Below are positions 23,803 to 31,850 of a stretch of DNA of 64,000 nt, piece by piece (the first letter of the stretch is position 1; every line of letters begins with the position of its first letter). The stretch spans positions 229,501-293,500 of the forward strand of contig NZ_CP120679.1 of NCBI RefSeq assembly GCF_029537375.1. The letters run 5' to 3'. The DNA comes from Bacillus sp. HSf4 (GTDB taxonomy: Bacteria; Bacillota; Bacilli; Bacillales; Bacillaceae). Under the pieces are notes generated by a model. That model saw only the letters and a list, made by a program, of their open reading frames with translations, made no database searches and was not told where the DNA came from. The position numbers and the translations under genes are program-made.

Positions 23803-26459
23803 GATTTATCGTCAAAAGTAAGTGGATCATCGCGGCGGTTGTTTTAGCGTTGACGGTCATATTGAGCATATTTTCGCCAAACTTGACCGAGCTCGCCAAT
23901 GAAAAGGGGCAGGCTCAGCTTCCGGCTGATTCCATCTCCGAGAGGGCGAAGGATATTCTCAAAAGCGCCGGGGAAAACAACAACACGGTCAGTGTTGTCT
24001 TTGCGCTGGATCATGCCTTAAAGAAAAATGAAAAAGAGAATATGCAGGAATTCATAGACCAAATTCAAAAGATTGATGGAGTGGAAGGTGTCACATCTCC
24101 TCTGTCAGGCGACAAGCAGATCCGCGATCAATTGATGTCAAAGGATCGGAAAACGGTCCTCATTCCTGTAACGGTGACGGGGTCTGATCAACAGGTGGAA
24201 AAAATGGCGGATCGTATGTATCAAATGGTTCCCGATGATATGACCGCCTATATTACGGGAGCGTCCCTTATCAATCAGGATTTTGCCCACAGTTCAGAAG
24301 AAGGGCTGAAGAAAACGGAAGTCATCACGGTCATTTTGATTATCGGCTTGCTTCTGGTCGTTTTCCGTTCAGTGGTCACGCCTTTCGTTCCGATTATTGT
24401 TGTCGGTTTTTCCTATTTGATCAGCCAATCCTTATTAGCGATTTTAGTCGACAATGTTGGCTTTCCGATTTCGACCTTTACGCAAACGTTTCTCGTCGCC
24501 ATCTTGTTCGGGATTGGGACGGATTATTGCATCCTGCTTTTGACGCGTTTCCGCGAAGAGCTGGCCAACGGACATGACAAGGTCGAATCGACGCTGATCG
24601 CTTACCGTACGGCGGGGAAAACATTGTTTATCAGCGGTTTTGCCGTATTGATCGGATTTGCCGTTTTGGGATTTGCCAAGTTTGCCGTCTTCCAATCCGC
24701 TGTAGGCGTCGCCGTCGGAGTCGGCGTCTTGATGATCATCTTGTATACGCTCTTGCCATTGTTTATGGCAACACTTGGCGATAAATTATTTTGGCCGTCC
24801 AAAAAGGTTCTTTCTCATCATGATAATCGATTGTGGGCTTTTCTTGGAAGGCATTCGGTGGCGCGGCCATTCCTGTTTCTCGTGATCACAGCCATCATAA
24901 CCGTGCCGTTTATGCTGACGCATGATGATCAAATCTCCTTTGACTCGACTTCAGAGATCAGCAGCAGCTATCGATCGGTTAAAGGCTTGGAGGCGATTAA
25001 AGAAGGTCTTGGCGAAGGGAGAGCTTTTCCTGTCAATGTCGTCATCAAAGGGGATGACAAGCTGACGACGGCGGAAACGATCCCCTATCTCAGAAACATC
25101 AGCAAAGCGATCGAGAAAGTCGATCATGTTGATTCGGTCATGACCATCACACAGCCGACTGGAACAGAAATAGAAGATTTAAGTATTGATCACCAGCTGA
25201 AAGCCGTATCAGACGGCCTGGATCAAACAACAAAAGGACTTGCTGATGTTCAAAGCGGTCTAACAACTGTGGAAGATGGGCTGAGAAAAATCGCGGGGCA
25301 AACGGGCGGTTCATCAGCAAATGGATCATCCGGCGGCTCGCTTGCTGATACGGCGGATGGATTGGGGAAAATCAACAGCCAGCTTCAGCTCGTCAGCGGG
25401 CAGATGGCCCAAACAGGCGATGTCTCACAAGCGGTGCCGCAGCTGACGGCCATCAGCGGACAGCTGGGACAGATTCAAAACGGGCTTGAGCAAGCCGACC
25501 GCGAGCTCTCGTCACAGCAAAAGCAAGCCGGCGCTTTAACAGGTAGTCTCGGCCAGCTGGCGGACGGTGTGAAGAGCGCAAACGACGGTCTTGTGAAAAT
25601 CACCGATGGTGTGACGGCATCCGCTGACATGCTGGAGAACATGAGCAAAAGCTCTGCGGTGAAGGACACAGGCATATTCCTTCCCGAACAAGTGATGAAA
25701 AACAAAGATTTTAAAAAATCGATTAACAACTACTCGTTTTCAGATGGCAAAGGTGTTCAATTAAGCGTCGTCCTAGACATCAATCCTTATTCAGAACAGG
25801 CGATTGCGACCGTCAATCAGATTAAAAAAGTCGTGAATGAAGCGGCTGACGGCACACCTTTTGATGATGCGGATATTGTATACGGCGGGGTATCGAGCCA
25901 GAACGCGGATTTAAAAGACATCTCCACAACGGACCTGTCCCGGACGATGGTCATTATGATCATTGGGCTGTTTTTAGTATTGACCATTTTGTTCCGCTCT
26001 ATGATTATGCCGATCTATATGATTGCATCTCTATTTATCACGTATTATACGTCGATGTCGATCACGGAGTTCATGTTTGTTGATCTTCTGGGAAATGACG
26101 GAGTCAGCTGGGCTGTGCCGTTCTTTAGCTTTGTGATTCTGATTGCTTTAGGAATCGATTATTCGATCTTCCTTCTCGATCGGTTCAAAGAAGAGGTGCA
26201 CCTCGGCATCCATCAAGGCATCGTCAAGTCAATGGGCAAGATGGGCTCTGTCATTATAACAGCAGCGATCATCTTGGCCGGCACATTCGCGGCGATGATG
26301 CCGTCAGGGGTCAATACGCTCATGCAAGTGGCTACCGTTGTGATTGTCGGTCTTCTGCTTTACGGACTCATCATCCTTCCGTTGTTGATTCCGGCGCTGA
26401 TTGTGACATTTGGAGAAGGGAACTGGTGGCCGTTCGGCAGGAAAAAGACAATTGAATAA
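23799..26459 (+). CDS. MMPL/RND-family exporter, YdfJ-like
   Basis: An 886-residue inner-membrane transporter with two MMPL halves: each has one helix, a large extracytoplasmic domain and five helices. Signatures FGIGTDYCILLLTRFREEL and ALGIDYSIFLLDRFKEEV are the paired proton-relay regions. The second extracytoplasmic domain is long, with heptad-like Gly/Gln-rich stretches (about 470–620). MMPL proteins export lipids, pigments or toxic compounds. It is co-translated with a MarR repressor, which fits a drug- or metabolite-responsive efflux role. Confidence 0.85.
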   Translation: MRFIVKSKWIIAAVVLALTVILSIFSPNLTELANEKGQAQLPADSISERAKDILKSAGENNNTVSVVFALDHALKKNEKENMQEFIDQIQKIDGVEGVTSPLSGDKQIRDQLMSKDRKTVLIPVTVTGSDQQVEKMADRMYQMVPDDMTAYITGASLINQDFAHSSEEGLKKTEVITVILIIGLLLVVFRSVVTPFVPIIVVGFSYLISQSLLAILVDNVGFPISTFTQTFLVAILFGIGTDYCILLLTRFREELANGHDKVESTLIAYRTAGKTLFISGFAVLIGFAVLGFAKFAVFQSAVGVAVGVGVLMIILYTLLPLFMATLGDKLFWPSKKVLSHHDNRLWAFLGRHSVARPFLFLVITAIITVPFMLTHDDQISFDSTSEISSSYRSVKGLEAIKEGLGEGRAFPVNVVIKGDDKLTTAETIPYLRNISKAIEKVDHVDSVMTITQPTGTEIEDLSIDHQLKAVSDGLDQTTKGLADVQSGLTTVEDGLRKIAGQTGGSSANGSSGGSLADTADGLGKINSQLQLVSGQMAQTGDVSQAVPQLTAISGQLGQIQNGLEQADRELSSQQKQAGALTGSLGQLADGVKSANDGLVKITDGVTASADMLENMSKSSAVKDTGIFLPEQVMKNKDFKKSINNYSFSDGKGVQLSVVLDINPYSEQAIATVNQIKKVVNEAADGTPFDDADIVYGGVSSQNADLKDISTTDLSRTMVIMIIGLFLVLTILFRSMIMPIYMIASLFITYYTSMSITEFMFVDLLGNDGVSWAVPFFSFVILIALGIDYSIFLLDRFKEEVHLGIHQGIVKSMGKMGSVIITAAIILAGTFAAMMPSGVNTLMQVATVVIVGLLLYGLIILPLLIPALIVTFGEGNWWPFGRKKTIE

Positions 26460-26462
26460 GAA

Positions 26463-26497
26463 AAAAGAGTGGTGGATCATGTCCATCACTTTTTTTG
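26463..26497 (+). terminator. Terminator of the MarR–MMPL operon
   Basis: AGTGGTGGA / TCCATCACT stem (one G-U pair) followed by TTTTTTT. Confidence 0.75.
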
Positions 26498-26561
26498 TGT
26501 TTTAAATGGAAGCCTTCCGGGTATGGTTTTCTCAGAAGGTTGAAGTGTGGGGGGATCATAT

Positions 26562-27203
26562 ATGGCCGTTCTAGAGATGTTTTCTTATATAGGAATCGCC
26601 ATAGGCCTTGTTCAGGCAGCCGTGATCACAATAGATGTCATCAGGCGACCGCAGCATTTGCCGATCATGAATGTTGTCTGGCCGGTGACTGGTTTATATT
26701 TTCCGATTATCGGTTTTTGGGCGTACGATTCATTGGGAAGACAAACTGAACAAGCGGGAAATGATCATAAACCGTTTTGGCAAAGCGTTTTCATATCAAC
26801 GACGCATTGCACGAGCGGCTGTTCATTAGGAGACTTGATCGGCGCTCCTCTTGTTTATCTCCTTGGCTGGACTGTTTTGGGGAGCATGCTGTTTGCAGAG
26901 TTTGCAGTCGAATTTATTCTGGCGTTTATTCTTGGGATCGTCTTTCAATATTACGGCATGGGCGCCCATGGGAAAAGCCGTTTATCAGCCGCCCTTAAAG
27001 CGGATACATGGTCATTAATCGCGTTTGAGATTGGGATGTTTGGCTGGATGGCGCTTGTGCACTTTGTATTCTTTGCGGAAAGTCCGAAACCGGACAGCCC
27101 TGTTTTTTGGCTGATGATGCAAATCGCCATGATCATCGGTTTTTTCACCAGCTATCCAGCCAATTGGTACCTAGTGAAAAAAGGCATTAAGCATGTGATG
27201 TAA
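26562..27203 (+). CDS. DUF4396 membrane protein
   Basis: A 213-residue protein with about five or six membrane helices and the family's Cys/His motif STTHCTSGCSLGDLIGAP near residue 80, suggesting metal or redox binding in the membrane. Function is unknown; relatives often sit near multicopper or copper-export genes, but nothing like that is adjacent here. ATG 26562 follows GGGGGGATC; an upstream ATG at 26547 lies before that site. Confidence 0.8.
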   Translation: MAVLEMFSYIGIAIGLVQAAVITIDVIRRPQHLPIMNVVWPVTGLYFPIIGFWAYDSLGRQTEQAGNDHKPFWQSVFISTTHCTSGCSLGDLIGAPLVYLLGWTVLGSMLFAEFAVEFILAFILGIVFQYYGMGAHGKSRLSAALKADTWSLIAFEIGMFGWMALVHFVFFAESPKPDSPVFWLMMQIAMIIGFFTSYPANWYLVKKGIKHVM

Positions 27204-27236
27204 AAAAGGGAGCGGGCATGAAAGCCCGCCTTTTTT
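27203..27236 (+). terminator. Terminator after the DUF4396 gene
   Basis: GCGGGC / GCCCGC stem flanked by AAAAAA and TTTTTT. Confidence 0.75.
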
Positions 27237-27295
27237 GCGGTGGTGTTCCTTCGGGGCCGCTCGTGTCTTTTTTTAATGAGGCGCCGCCGCCTAAG

Positions 27296-27420
27296 CTTGC
27301 TTTGAAAAAACCTAGTGAAGAGACTTCTGACTAAGGGGCCAATAATGAATAGCTGCAGCGGATAAGCCAGGACAAAGTTTTTCAGAACGATTGCCATATA
27401 GGCCGGTGCTGTTGTACCAA
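27296..27420 (-). pseudogene. DUF2798 membrane protein remnant
   Basis: On the minus strand the segment VLKNFVLAYPLQLFIIGPLVRSLFTRF matches the second helix of DUF2798 proteins, but the preceding first half of the gene is absent and the frame runs into the DUF1648 gene region in another frame. Only about 40 codons are recognisable, so this looks like the 3' end of a deleted gene. Confidence 0.45.
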
Positions 27421-27465
27421 ATCGCGATCGTGTCTCATAAGTTTGTGAACGAATAGTAGCGAACA

Positions 27466-27972
27466 TTATTTGATCTTTTTTTGCTGAATGACGCTTATTG
27501 CGATAAGTATGACGATGCCGAGTATGATCACCGGAAGAAACCATCCGCCAAATCCGCTTCCCCAGCGCAAAGCAATCGATGCCGATTCAAATAAGATGAG
27601 GGAAAAAATGATGAAACAGGCGTTTTTGATTCGATTGACCAGCTTTTGGCTGAGCAAATAAAACTGTCCGGCGTTTTTTTCGTTCAGGCGTTTGGGGTAG
27701 TTGTACATCTCAGGGAATTTCTCAAGCAATTGCATGAACAGAAGGATAAAGAATCCGATTCCGGGTAAAATAAGGAGCTCCCACTTCGATCCCCAGCGAT
27801 CGATGTCACCGAGAGCATTGTAATGTACGGGCACTTGTTCGGGAAGCGTTCCCCAAACGGCGATCAAAAAAATAATCGATCCAATGTAAAAGAGATAGCC
27901 AATTCCATCGCAAATCCGTTCGCTTTTCGTTTTCGGAATTTTGATGTTTGAACCGTCGGTTGAATGTGGCAT
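27466..27972 (-). CDS. DUF1648 membrane protein
   Basis: A 168-residue protein with about four membrane helices. The segment WGTLPEQVPVHYNALGDIDRWGSKWELLILPGIGF is the DUF1648 signature, where a helix-loop unit binds the membrane face. B. subtilis relatives include the SdpI immunity protein N-terminal region and YhdC-like proteins; here only the DUF1648 part plus two helices is present. A GGGGGA ribosome site precedes the ATG. The upstream region carries PhoP-like boxes oriented toward this gene. Confidence 0.75.
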   Translation of the reverse strand: MPHSTDGSNIKIPKTKSERICDGIGYLFYIGSIIFLIAVWGTLPEQVPVHYNALGDIDRWGSKWELLILPGIGFFILLFMQLLEKFPEMYNYPKRLNEKNAGQFYLLSQKLVNRIKNACFIIFSLILFESASIALRWGSGFGGWFLPVIILGIVILIAISVIQQKKIK

Positions 27973-28059
27973 ATCGTGTCCCCCTTTGTTTTGATATACG
28001 GTTTACTCAACCAAAAGTTCTGATCAATCCACATCGTATTTTTATTCGGAAGTGGGTAA

Positions 28060-28140
28060 TGTTAAGAGAATGTAAATCCAAAAGGGCTAATGTTAAGTTA
28101 TTGTAAATTTTAAATATGAATCGTTTACATAAGCTTTAAT
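28060..28140. promoter_or_regulatory. PhoP-like boxes between the DUF1648 and Na/Pi symporter genes
   Basis: On the minus strand two pairs TTTACA–N5–TTAACA occur (28071–28076 with 28060–28065, and 28102–28107 with 28091–28096). On the plus strand TTTACA–N5–TTTAAT occurs at 28124–28140. The PhoP box of Bacillus is a pair of TT(A/C/T)ACA repeats spaced by five bases. The minus pairs suit activation of the DUF1648 gene, the plus pair suits the phosphate symporter. Confidence 0.6.
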
Positions 28141-28195
28141 CTCCATCATAATCATACATGTTTGTTGATTTATGTCGAATTAGGAGGGTAACACT

Positions 28196-29830
28196 TTGGA
28201 AATAGATGTGCAGAAATTGCTTTTTGAATTTATTGGCGGCCTCGGTATTTTCCTTTTAGGTATTAAGTTTATGGGAGATGGGCTCCAAAAGTCAGCAGGA
28301 GATAAGCTGAGAGACATCTTAGATCGTTTTACAAGCAACCCTCTGATGGGGGTTTTGGCAGGTATTATTGTCACGGTTTTAATTCAAAGCAGTTCCGGCA
28401 CGACCGTTATCACTGTCGGTCTCGTCAGCGCCGGCTTTATGACCCTTCGCCAGGCGATCGGCGTCATTATGGGGGCAAACATCGGAACGACGGTTACGGC
28501 ATTTATCATCGGTTTTGATGTCGGTGCGTATGCGCTGCCGATCATCGCCATTGGATCGTTTTTGCTATTTTTCTTTAAGAACAAAAAATTTCAAAACCTC
28601 GGACAAGTTTTGTTTGGATTTGGTGCGCTTTTCTATGGCTTGGAATTGATGAGCAGCGGAATGAAGCCGCTTCGAACGTTTGAAGCTTTTCATGATTTAA
28701 CGGTCAGCATGAGTACGAACCCTGTTCTTGGCGTGCTTATCGGCACTCTGTTCACGGTTCTTGTCCAAAGTTCAAGTGCAACCATCGGTATCCTCCAAGG
28801 GTTGTTTGCCGATTCATTAATTGATATTCACGGCGCTCTGCCTGTACTGTTCGGGGACAACATCGGAACGACGATTACCGCTGTATTGGCATCGCTTGGC
28901 GCTTCCGTCGCTGCAAGACGGGCGGCTGCCGTTCACGTCTTGTTCAACCTGATTGGAACAACGATTTTCCTGATCTTGCTAAAGCCTTTCACAGCGTTGA
29001 TCCTCATGCTTCAATCTTCTTTAGGGCTTGACCCTAAGATGATGATCGCGTTTGCCCACGGGATCTTCAACACGTCGAACACACTGATTCAGCTGCCGTT
29101 CGTCGGTGTCTTGGCTTTTATTGTCACAAAGCTAATTCCAGGCAAGGACTCGGTCGTCGATTATAAAGCAACACATCTTGACCCGCTGTTTATTCAGCAG
29201 TCACCGTCTATCGCTCTCGGCCAGGCGAAAGAAGAAGTCTTGCGGATGGGTGAATTTGCGGTAAAAGGGCTTGAGGAAACAAAGGAATTTTTAAATACAA
29301 AACAGGCAAAGCATGCACAAAACGCATTTCAGATAGAAGATGCGATCAACAATTTGGACCGGAAGATTACGGATTATTTGATCGAACTGTCAGCCACTAC
29401 GCTTTCTGAACAGGAATCTGAAGAACATCATAAGTTGATGGATACCGTCAGAGACATTGAAAGAATCGGCGACCACTTCGAAAACTTGGTTGAGCTTGGT
29501 GAGTACCAGCAATCCAACCGGGTGAAAATTTCCGAAGCAGCGATGGCCGATTTAACGGAAATGCTTGATCTGACGATTTCTACCGTTAAGGAGTCCATCA
29601 CCGCACTTGGCGAAAATAATGAAGAAGCTGCAAGAAGTGTCATCGAAAAAGAAAATCAAATTGATAAAATGGAACGCAAGCTTCGCAAAAAGCATATTCT
29701 TCGCTTAAACGACGGATTATGCAGCGGACAAGCCGGCGTGATCTTCGTCGATATCACCAGCAACCTGGAAAGAATCGGCGACCATGCCGTCAATATTGCA
29801 GAAGCTGTTCTTGGAATCGAAAAGCATTAA
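28196..29830 (+). CDS. Na/phosphate cotransporter family protein with PhoU-like domain
   Basis: A 544-residue protein. The N-terminal half is a PNaS transporter with the duplicated QSSS motifs (64–67 in VLIQSSSGTT; 191–194 in VLVQSSSATIG) and about nine helices. The C-terminal half (about 340–544) is a PhoU-like helical bundle with two repeats containing DIERIGDHFENLVEL and NLERIGDHAVNIAEA metal-site motifs. It probably imports or exports phosphate with sodium. The TTG start is fixed by TAGGAGGG at 28181–28188. PhoP-like boxes precede it, consistent with a phosphate-linked role. Confidence 0.88.
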   Translation: MEIDVQKLLFEFIGGLGIFLLGIKFMGDGLQKSAGDKLRDILDRFTSNPLMGVLAGIIVTVLIQSSSGTTVITVGLVSAGFMTLRQAIGVIMGANIGTTVTAFIIGFDVGAYALPIIAIGSFLLFFFKNKKFQNLGQVLFGFGALFYGLELMSSGMKPLRTFEAFHDLTVSMSTNPVLGVLIGTLFTVLVQSSSATIGILQGLFADSLIDIHGALPVLFGDNIGTTITAVLASLGASVAARRAAAVHVLFNLIGTTIFLILLKPFTALILMLQSSLGLDPKMMIAFAHGIFNTSNTLIQLPFVGVLAFIVTKLIPGKDSVVDYKATHLDPLFIQQSPSIALGQAKEEVLRMGEFAVKGLEETKEFLNTKQAKHAQNAFQIEDAINNLDRKITDYLIELSATTLSEQESEEHHKLMDTVRDIERIGDHFENLVELGEYQQSNRVKISEAAMADLTEMLDLTISTVKESITALGENNEEAARSVIEKENQIDKMERKLRKKHILRLNDGLCSGQAGVIFVDITSNLERIGDHAVNIAEAVLGIEKH

Positions 29831-29856
29831 AAACCGGGGATATCCCCGGTTTTTTA
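29829..29856 (+). terminator. Terminator after the Na/Pi cotransporter gene
   Basis: AAAACCGGGGA / TCCCCGGTTTT perfect stem followed by TT. Confidence 0.8.
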
Positions 29857-29979
29857 TATGCATAGGCCTATTTGATCACGGTGTGACAATTTTACTAAAT
29901 TGTGTGTGAAAAGGAAGATCATTCTTCTTCTGGAGATGTAAATCAAGTATAATAGTTGTATTCTTTAGGAGGTATTAAG

Positions 29980-30240
29980 ATGCAGAAATACAGAAAAAGA
30001 AACACAACGGCATTTACAGTCATGTCATATTTCACATTTTTTGCGGGGGTCTTTTTGTTCGGCATCGGTCTTTACAACGCCGATAACTTGCAGCTCAATG
30101 AAAAAGGCTATTACATCGCTGTGATGATTCTCGTTGCGGTCGGTGCGATTTTGACGCAGAAAGTAACGAGAGACAATGCGGAAGATAATGAAATCATCGC
30201 CGAGCAGGAGAGAAGACAGAATATGTCTAGTGGCGAGTGA
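29980..30240 (+). CDS. YiaA/YiaB-family small membrane protein
   Basis: An 86-residue protein with two helices (FTVMSYFTFFAGVFLFGIGLYNA and YYIAVMILVAVGAILTQKVTRDN), the form of YiaA/YiaB-type inner-membrane proteins of unknown function. ATG 29980 follows TAGGAGGT at proper spacing; a longer frame begins at 29956. Own terminator follows, convergent with the paralog array. Confidence 0.7.
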   Translation: MQKYRKRNTTAFTVMSYFTFFAGVFLFGIGLYNADNLQLNEKGYYIAVMILVAVGAILTQKVTRDNAEDNEIIAEQERRQNMSSGE

Positions 30241-30247
30241 TATGATG

Positions 30248-30280
30248 AGGGAAGGCATCAGAGGATGCCTTCTTTATTTT
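30248..30280. terminator. Bidirectional terminator
   Basis: GAAGGCATC / GATGCCTTC perfect 9-bp stem with AGAG loop and T-rich tail. Confidence 0.75.
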
Positions 30281-30738
30281 TTTGTGGTTAACATATCCTT
30301 ATATTTATTTTCCAGAATGACATTCATCATCCCGATGATTTTTGCATGGTCTGATTTTTTTCTAAAGTGTAAAAAGTTTTGGTCTTTGTTTCTTTGTGAT
30401 TTAGTGATCGTGCCGAACACCCAGATGGAGCTGGCTAAAAGTAATATGGTTAATATCAAAGGAAAAAAAGTATGCTCGATGTCATATGAAATGGAGACGA
30501 CTTGACCAGAAAATATAGCAGTCATAATGCCGGCGGTAATGGAGCTATAAAGCGAAGCTTTGATCACGTGGCTGATTTTAAGCGTTGGACCTGAAAAATA
30601 AACTTTCAGCCGGTTTAACGTGGATAAATCTTGTTTTTCGAGGTATGCCATCAGCTCTTCATCGTTTTCAGCTTTCGATGACAATATAGCTTCAGCCGTT
30701 TGTTTTGTTTCTTCGAATAATTGTTTGTCTGTTTGCAT
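30274..30738 (-). CDS. Two-helix membrane protein, tandem paralog 3
   Basis: A 154-residue protein of an unrecognised family shared with the two genes upstream. It begins MQTDKQLFEETKQTAE; a soluble N part (ELMAYLEKQDLSTLNRLKVYFSGPTLKISHVI) is followed by helices at about 66–88 and 93–115 with SGQVVS before the second, then a basic C part ending FHFRKKSDHAKIIGMMNVILENKYKDML. The N-terminal E-L-x-x-YL-x-KQDL-x-TLN-x-LKVYFS pattern recurs in all three paralogs. AGAAGGA precedes the ATG. Confidence 0.7.
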   Translation of the reverse strand: MQTDKQLFEETKQTAEAILSSKAENDEELMAYLEKQDLSTLNRLKVYFSGPTLKISHVIKASLYSSITAGIMTAIFSGQVVSISYDIEHTFFPLILTILLLASSIWVFGTITKSQRNKDQNFLHFRKKSDHAKIIGMMNVILENKYKDMLTTKK

Positions 30739-30801
30739 GTCTTTTGTCCTTCTTTTTTGTTTAATAGACCAACCAAAGCAGAGGTAATGTTTCTCTGCTT
30801 T

Positions 30802-31248
30802 TTAATCAAACTCTTTTTTAAAACGTTCATCTAAAATAAAATCAATCATACCCGTGATTCTGGAATATTCCGCTCTTTTTTGGAAGTGCAGGATTGTTTG
30901 CATCGGTCCTTTTCGCGAGGAGATCAGCATCTTGACGATCCAAAGAAAAGAGAAGATCAGATAGAACATGAAGAAGAATGAAAATAGCCTTGAAAGACCA
31001 TGGTTGAGGGAGGAGATCTGACCAGATAAAAAGGTCGCCATAATGACAGCAGTCATACTGCTAAAAAAAATCCCTTTAATCAAATACGTTAATGTAAAAC
31101 TTGGATTTGAAAAATAGATTTTTAGCTGATTTAATGTAACAGATTCTTGATTTGCAAGGTATGTAAGCAGCTCTTCGTCACTTTTGTGAGACTCAAGGAG
31201 TTTGGCTGTATGTTCAGCTTTTTGAAATAATTGTTTTTCGTTTCTCAT
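30802..31248 (-). CDS. Two-helix membrane protein, tandem paralog 2
   Basis: A 148-residue protein, the middle member of the array. It starts MRNEKQLFQKAEHTAKLLES, has the conserved TLNQLKIYFSNPSFTLTYLIKG block before the first helix, FLSGQISS between helices and an RxExxRITGMIDFILDERFK-type C terminus. ATG 31248 follows AGGAG by ten bases; the frame is open to 31278. It lies about 60 bases from paralog 3 and under 60 from paralog 1, one operon. Function unknown. Confidence 0.7.
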   Translation of the reverse strand: MRNEKQLFQKAEHTAKLLESHKSDEELLTYLANQESVTLNQLKIYFSNPSFTLTYLIKGIFFSSMTAVIMATFLSGQISSLNHGLSRLFSFFFMFYLIFSFLWIVKMLISSRKGPMQTILHFQKRAEYSRITGMIDFILDERFKKEFD

Positions 31249-31284
31249 TGGATTGTCACTCCTATTCATAAAAAACATGAGATT

Positions 31285-31752
31285 TTATTGGTTCGGTATA
31301 TTTTTTAATGCCTTTTTGTATTTTTGTTGTAAAACATAATCAATCATTTTTACGATACGTGCAAACTCGGCTTTCTTGGAAAAGTGTGTAATGAATTGAA
31401 TCGGCTTTTTTTTCAGGATGACAAGCTGTTTAAGCACCCAGAATAAACACCCCGTAAATATGACAGCTAATATTATAATGGAGATGCCGGAAATGAAAGG
31501 GAATATCGAATCTGCTTGACCAGAAAGAATTGCAGTTATGAACGAAGCCAATATTATACTGAAAAATGCTGCACTGATGAAATAATGAAGCGCAAATGAA
31601 GGATCTGAGTAATAGACTTTCAGCTGATTTAAGGTCAGTGAATCTTGTTTAGCGAGAAAGGCTAATAGCTCTTCGTCGCTCTTATCGCGGTAAGTTTTAA
31701 GGGTTTTGGCTGTTTTCTGCGTTTCAATGAATACTTGTTTGTCTGTGTTCAA
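31285..31752 (-). CDS. Two-helix membrane protein, tandem paralog 1
   Basis: A 155-residue protein that opens the three-gene array. TTG 31752 follows GGAGG by eight bases and gives the N terminus MNTDKQVFIETQKTAKTL, matching the paralogs; GTG 31767 is a weaker alternative. Conserved blocks: DEELLAFLAKQDSLTLNQLKVYYSDPSFALHYF, then ILSGQADS, then FSKKAEFARIVKMIDYVLQQKYK. No known family or catalytic motif. Confidence 0.7.
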   Translation of the reverse strand: MNTDKQVFIETQKTAKTLKTYRDKSDEELLAFLAKQDSLTLNQLKVYYSDPSFALHYFISAAFFSIILASFITAILSGQADSIFPFISGISIIILAVIFTGCLFWVLKQLVILKKKPIQFITHFSKKAEFARIVKMIDYVLQQKYKKALKNIPNQ

Positions 31753-31793
31753 TATGAATACCTCCACGATATTTTATATATTAAAGATTTGGA

Positions 31794-31835
31794 AAAACTG
31801 CATAAATACATTATATTATGTATTTATGCAGTTTT
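31794..31835 (-). terminator. Long-stem terminator after ybfG
   Basis: A 17-bp perfect stem AAAACTGCATAAATACA / TGTATTTATGCAGTTTT with an 8-base loop; AT-rich, just downstream of the ybfG stop and upstream of the paralog array. Confidence 0.6.
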
Positions 31836-31850
31836 CATTAAATAAACAAA

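Noticed and set aside
28196..29830. PhoU-like C terminus as a separate phoU gene
   Set aside because: The frame is continuous with the transporter and has no internal start; PNaS-PhoU fusions are a known architecture.
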